In this document: piece after piece, positions 60,330-64,000 of the stretch
Numbering within the stretch: the first letter of the stretch is position 1
How the letters are laid out: each line of letters opens with the position of its first letter
Origin: JAJDXW01 sp965223775
Lineage (GTDB): Bacteria; Pseudomonadota; Gammaproteobacteria; HK1
Direction of reading: 5' to 3'
Assembly: GCA_965223775.1 (NCBI GenBank)
Contig: OZ245021.1
Span: 3,286,001 to 3,350,000 of the forward strand
DNA length: 64,000 nucleotides
Position numbers and translations under genes: made by a program
The notes under the pieces: generated by a model
Databases searched by the model: none
Seen by the model: only the letters and a program-made list of their open reading frames with translations
Told to the model about the DNA's origin: nothing

Positions 60330-61253
60330 TCAGGGTCCGCCCGACGGGCTCTCGTCGACGATCCGAACGAACCATTCGGCGGCGAGCGAAAGAAGATCGT
60401 CCCGCCGCGTGAGCACGCCGTAGACCCGCGACGGGAAGAAGCGCGCGGCCGGGATCCGCCATACCCGGTCCCGCTCGGTGAGGCAGATGTCGGGAACCAG
60501 GGAAACCCCGACCCCGGCCTCCACGTAGTGCTTGACCACCTCCCATCCGTCGACCTGGAGAACCGGGTTGGCGATCTGGCCGTTCTGCGACATGACGAGG
60601 TCCGAGACTTGTCCGACGCAGTTCCCGAGGGAACGGGTGACCGCGGGATAGGCAGTCGCTTCGACGATCTCCACCGACTCGCGCCCGGCGAGAGGATGCT
60701 CCTCGGGCGTGATGAGCACAATCTCGGAAAAGAAGACCGGACGGAACTCGAGGTCCGGCCGAGGAACGTGCGCCGCCGCGAAGACGATGTCCACTTCGTA
60801 CTCCCGAAGCCAGGTCATCCGCTGGTGGCCGTCGGCGATCTTCACGTTCACCCGAATACCGGGATGGCGCTTTCGGAACCGCCCGAGGTATCCCGGCAAC
60901 ACGGAAGTTGCGACCGTTTGCCCGGCCGCGACGTTGAGATCGCTCGAAGGGACGCCGTGGTAGCGCTCGGCGAAGGTGTCGGTCAGGCGATCGAGGCCCT
61001 CCACCAGGGGCGTTGCGAGCTAGTAGAGCCGCTCGCCGGCCGAGGTCAGGGCGATGCGTGGACCGTTTCGCTCGAACAGGAGGACCGCGAGTTCCTGCTC
61101 CAGCGCGCGTACCTGCTGCGATACGGCCGGTTGGCTCGAAAAGATCTGCTCGGCGGCCCGGCTGATGCTCTGAAGACGGGCCGCGTAGCAGAGCGCCCGA
61201 AGGTGCTTGAGCCGGTCCCGTCGGGGGTGGAGAAGCTTTTCGTCGCCGGCCAT
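60330..61253 (-). pseudogene. LysR-type regulator, array member 2 (type A), broken by an in-frame TAG
   Basis: The frame is 308 codons long, the same as its three neighbours, but codon 78 is TAG (61020-61022). Upstream is GDEKLLHPRRDRLKHLRALC and a full helix-turn-helix ending TSAGERLY; downstream the effector domain continues in frame as LATPLVEGLDRLTDTF to the normal end. Two paralogues have Glu at this position and one has Arg, so a single GAG to TAG change is the simplest cause. The truncated product would keep only the DNA-binding domain. Restart at an internal codon is possible. Confidence 0.85.
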
Positions 61254-61446
61254 GGGACGGCTGGTCGCCTCCGAACGGCTTGTGGAGTGCCAAGGCGCGC
61301 CATTCTAAATCAGGGCATCGGATTTTCGGGATCATGAATGCATATTATTCGAAATACGAATATCTTCCTGATTTTGTTACCGTACAAGACCCTCGTGCGA
61401 GCCCCCCCGAAGGGGCCGAGCCTCACCGCCCGGGCGCTGACGCCGC
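61254..61446. promoter_or_regulatory. 193 bp AT-richer gap in the LysR array with a palindromic LysR-type site
   Basis: TATTCGAAATACGAATA at 61346-61362 is a perfect dyad (TATTCG, five bases, CGAATA). It includes TTCGAAATACGAA, which fits the T-N11-A LysR-box pattern. It lies 93 bases upstream of array member 2 and is the only long gap in the array, so it is probably the control region for members 2 and 1. Confidence 0.6.
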
Positions 61447-62370
61447 TCAGGAGTCGCCCGGGAACTCCGCCGCCATCGCCTCGATGAGCCGCTCGGCCGG
61501 CCCCGACCGAGGCTTTCCCCGCCGCACGAACCAGCCGTAGCTTCGCCTCGGGAAGTACTCGTCGAGCGGGATCACCGACACCCGGCTCGCCGCGGTGACG
61601 CAGAAGGATCCGCAGAAGGCGACCCCGAGCCCGGCCTCGACGCAGTGCTCGACGACGTCCCACCCGCCGACCTCGATCACCGCGGCCGGTTCGATGCCGA
61701 GATGCCGGAGTGGCGATTCTCCACTTCGCGCGCTGTACGTGCCGAAGTCCGGCATGATGACCGGACACGCGGCAATCTCCTCCGGAGACACCGAGCCCCG
61801 CCCGGCGAGCGCGTGATCCGGGGAGGTGATGAGCACGAGGTCATAGGACAGGACCGGACGGTACTCGAACTCGTCCGCCACCGGCTCCCTGGCGTCGAAC
61901 ACGAGATCCACCTCGTCCTCGCGCAGCCGGGCGAGACCGTCGCCCAGGGCGCCCGACTTCACCTCCGCCCGGATGCCCGGGTACCCGTCGCGAAGCCGTT
62001 TCAGCACGCGAGGAAGGACGTAGATCGCTCCCGCGTCGCCTGACGCCACGCGAAGGTCGCCCGAGACGAGGGTCTGCAGCTCCCCGGCGAAGATGCGGTA
62101 CAGGTCGTTCAGGCCTTCAACCAGCGGCTTCGCGAGCTCGAAGAAACGCTCGCCGGCCGGGGAGAGGGCGATGCGCGGGCCGTTCCGATCGAACAGCGCG
62201 GTCTCGAGCTCGCGCTCGAGCTCGCGCACGCAAAGCGACACCGCCGGCTGGCTGATGAGGAGATGCTGCGCCGCCCGCGTCATGTTCCCGAGTCTGGCCG
62301 CATGGCAGAACGCTTCGAGCTGCCGGAGGCGGTCCCGTTTCTGGTAGAGCTGCTGCCGGTTGACGGCCAC
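61447..62370 (-). CDS. LysR-type regulator, array member 3 (type B)
   Basis: A protein of 307 residues from a GTG at 62370, reading VAVNRQQLYQKRDRLRQL. The helix-turn-helix is GNMTRAAQHLLISQPAVSL, and the effector domain includes DEFEYRPVLSYDLVLITSPD. The start overlaps the stop of array member 4 by one base (TAGTG). Its N-terminus and SLCVRELE helix match member 1. The start was chosen by equal length with its paralogues. Confidence 0.88.
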   Translation of the reverse strand: MAVNRQQLYQKRDRLRQLEAFCHAARLGNMTRAAQHLLISQPAVSLCVRELERELETALFDRNGPRIALSPAGERFFELAKPLVEGLNDLYRIFAGELQTLVSGDLRVASGDAGAIYVLPRVLKRLRDGYPGIRAEVKSGALGDGLARLREDEVDLVFDAREPVADEFEYRPVLSYDLVLITSPDHALAGRGSVSPEEIAACPVIMPDFGTYSARSGESPLRHLGIEPAAVIEVGGWDVVEHCVEAGLGVAFCGSFCVTAASRVSVIPLDEYFPRRSYGWFVRRGKPRSGPAERLIEAMAAEFPGDS

Positions 62371-63293
62371 TACCGCGACCGGGTCCGGAGATCCGTGTCC
62401 ATGAGCCGAATGAATCGCTGGGCTGCGAGCGACGGAGTCCGATCGCGCCGCATGAGCACGCCGTACCTGCGGTCCGGAATGTAGCGGTCGAAGGGGATCC
62501 TCCATACCCGGTCCCGGTCGGTGAGACACACGTCGGGAACGGCCGAGATCCCTACCCCGGCCTCTACGTAGCGCTTGATCGCGCTCCATCCGTCCACCTC
62601 CACGACCGTGTCGACGGTAAGACCATGCCGGCGCACGACCATGTCCCCGGCTCGCCGGGCGTAGCTGCCGGCCGCGGGCATGACAAACGGGTACCCGGCA
62701 GCCTCGGCGACCTCCACCGATTCGCGTCCGGCGAGCGGATGTCCCTCGGAGGTGATGAGGAAGAAGCGGGAAGGAAACAGGAAGTGGAAATCGAGATCGG
62801 AGGGCGGGACGTCCGTCGCACCGAAGACGATGTCCACTTCGTAGGCGCGCAGCCAGTCAAGCCGCTCGCGGCCGCTTCCGGTCCTCAGGTTCACCCGGAT
62901 GGCGGGATGATGTTCCCGAAACCGCCTGAGGTACCCGGGAACCACGTAGGCGGCAGTGGCCCTTCCCGCCGCAAGGTGAAGCTCGCCCGAAATATCCCCA
63001 CGGTGCTGCTCGGCGAAGGTGCGGGGCAGGCGATCCATGCCCGCCACCACCGGCATGGCGGCTTCGTAGAGCTGGCGGCCGGCCGGGGAAAGGGAGATAC
63101 GCGGTCCGTTTCGCTCGAAAAGGGTCACCGCGAGTTCCTCTTCCAGCGCACGTACCTGCTGGGAAACGGCCGGCTGGCTCGAGAAGATGTACTCGGCGGC
63201 CCGAGTGATGCTCCCCAGCCGTGCCGCGTGGCAGAATGCCCGGAGCTGCTTCAGGCGATCCCCTCTGGCGGAAGGCCGTCGCTCTGCGGCCAT
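62370..63293 (-). CDS. LysR-type regulator, array member 4 (type A)
   Basis: A protein of 307 residues starting MAAERRPSARGDRLKQL. The helix-turn-helix reads GSITRAAEYIFSSQPAVSQ and the effector domain includes VDIVFGATDVPPSDLDFHFL. It is the first gene of the array and closely resembles the broken member 2 (SSQPAVSQQVRALE, FERNGPRI). An in-frame extension to 63392 is possible but unlike the paralogues. Confidence 0.88.
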   Translation of the reverse strand: MAAERRPSARGDRLKQLRAFCHAARLGSITRAAEYIFSSQPAVSQQVRALEEELAVTLFERNGPRISLSPAGRQLYEAAMPVVAGMDRLPRTFAEQHRGDISGELHLAAGRATAAYVVPGYLRRFREHHPAIRVNLRTGSGRERLDWLRAYEVDIVFGATDVPPSDLDFHFLFPSRFFLITSEGHPLAGRESVEVAEAAGYPFVMPAAGSYARRAGDMVVRRHGLTVDTVVEVDGWSAIKRYVEAGVGISAVPDVCLTDRDRVWRIPFDRYIPDRRYGVLMRRDRTPSLAAQRFIRLMDTDLRTRSR

Positions 63294-64000
63294 GTCAGGA
63301 TCAGCGCCCCCACTCGCCATTTGAAATTCTTGTACTCGCCATCTTACTCTCAAGGATCCGTATTCTTGAAATCCAACCCGATTCAGGTGCACTGAATCAG
63401 TATCTCGGTGTCCGACTCCCGGATATCCCCCGGGCAGCGGGGGCGACTACCGCAACCGGTCGCGGAACCCATCGCGGTTTCTGATTACGGCAGAGTCGGG
63501 GACTGGCGCGCCTGCGGCAGGGTCCGGTGGCGGGACGGGCCGGTCCGGGGAACAAGCGGGGGGAATGCACGATCGCGACCCGCCCGGCCGCCCCTCCCCT
63601 TCCGCAAGGCGGACCCGTTTGACGGAATGGCAAGGAAGACGTTCGGGTAATTCAATTTATATCCTGATTACGTACAACACTCAGGTTGGGACCACCGCAT
63701 TCCCGGGATCGCGGGCATCCTTGCCCGCGTGGACCACGGCAGGCCTTCGGCCGTCCGCGGGCTGGAAGCCCGCGCTCCCAGGAGGCCCCGACCCCGGGAA
63801 GCCGCGGGAACGGGCTGAGGATGGTGCATAGTCAGGATTTATATTTGGCATAACAACAAATTATTAGCACAAAAAGAAGTGTCGTCCAACGCAGGCCGGT
63901 AGCTGAAACGGGTGTTCGGGTAGAAAGTGGCTTCGGTCAGGCACGGAGCCGGCCCGCATTGGCGCGGTAATCAGGAAACGGGAAACCGATGGAGGTATTC
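63294..64000. other. 707 bp gene-free end of the window
   Basis: No convincing gene is seen. The first 120 bases, AT-richer than the rest, should hold the promoter for the LysR array. The element at 63663-63836 occupies the middle. After it comes an AT-rich run (attatta and aacaacaaattattag) and then ordinary sequence to the window edge. Confidence 0.55.
63655..63844. mobile_element. MITE-like element, copy 2, with 8 bp target duplication
   Basis: The element spans 63663-63836 (174 bp) and is flanked by perfect direct repeats ATTTATAT at 63655-63662 and 63837-63844. It starts CCTGATTACGTACAACACTC and aligns with copy 1 along its whole length, with GC hairpins in the same order (ggctggaagcccgc, ctcccagga). 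Its right end, gtgcatagtcagg, is more decayed than in copy 1. It has no coding capacity. Confidence 0.85.

Noticed and set aside
61020..61022. TAG in the LysR gene as a pyrrolysine codon
   Set aside because: LysR proteins do not use pyrrolysine, the MttB-type protein here lacks it too, and no pyl genes are seen. A nonsense mutation is simpler.

Overview
This is a 64 kb window of GC-rich bacterial chromosome, densely coded mostly on the minus strand and without tRNA, rRNA or CRISPR. The SOS mutasome genes imuA-imuB-dnaE2, msrP-msrQ, a PlsB-like acyltransferase and hyuA/hyuB-type enzymes point to a proteobacterium. The class is unclear. A perfect GTTC-N7-GTTC box before imuA is the alphaproteobacterial LexA motif, whereas a single-chain PurL is usual in gamma- and betaproteobacteria. 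The mix of flavin and Rieske oxygenases, hydantoinase/oxoprolinase-type enzymes, acyl-CoA enzymes, a haloalkane dehalogenase and an MttB-type methyltransferase suggests a heterotroph that scavenges diverse small organic molecules.

Layout. 1-7.8 kb: the end of a flavin monooxygenase gene, then a minus-strand run of a one-chain biotin-dependent acyl-CoA carboxylase, a small gene split by a 175 bp transposon-like element, a small membrane protein, an MrpD/NuoN-like antiporter subunit and an LLM oxidoreductase, with ATGA overlaps. 8-13.7 kb: two divergent Rieske oxygenases, two polar amino-acid ABC permeases and a convergent solute-binding protein; no ATPase gene is present. 14-28.2 kb: a minus-strand block of hyuB2-hyuA2-pyruvate carboxylase-hydantoinase remnant-hutI-like-M20 hydrolase-hyuA1-hyuB1, fit for opening cyclic amides and imidazolones. 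28.4-29.1 kb: a dienelactone-hydrolase-like enzyme.

29.1-36.9 kb is an accessory, decaying region: a TA-flanked inverted-repeat element, an AlbA_2 (Schlafen-type) ATPase, a transposase carrying an N-terminal DruA-like (DUF4338) domain, and truncated TPR, nuclease-like, VapB-like and Uma2-like genes around an intact mttB-like gene. 36.9-42.9 kb holds the SOS mutasome. 43.4-51.7 kb is mostly core: an outer-membrane protein, purL with unusual insertions, msrPQ and a PlsB-like acyltransferase.

51.8-54.8 kb is an enoyl-CoA hydratase/haloalkane dehalogenase/CoA-transferase set, interrupted by an 11 bp tandem repeat that reiterates GAAC at LexA-box spacing. 54.9-59.4 kb carries a TPR-methyltransferase, a carboxymuconolactone decarboxylase-like protein, an NTF2-like protein and a TPR protein with a SPOR-like end. 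59.4-63.3 kb is a tandem array of four LysR genes, each exactly 924 bp, best explained by duplication of a two-gene unit; one copy has an in-frame TAG. The last 700 bases hold a second copy of the transposon-like element, again with a perfect 8 bp target duplication.
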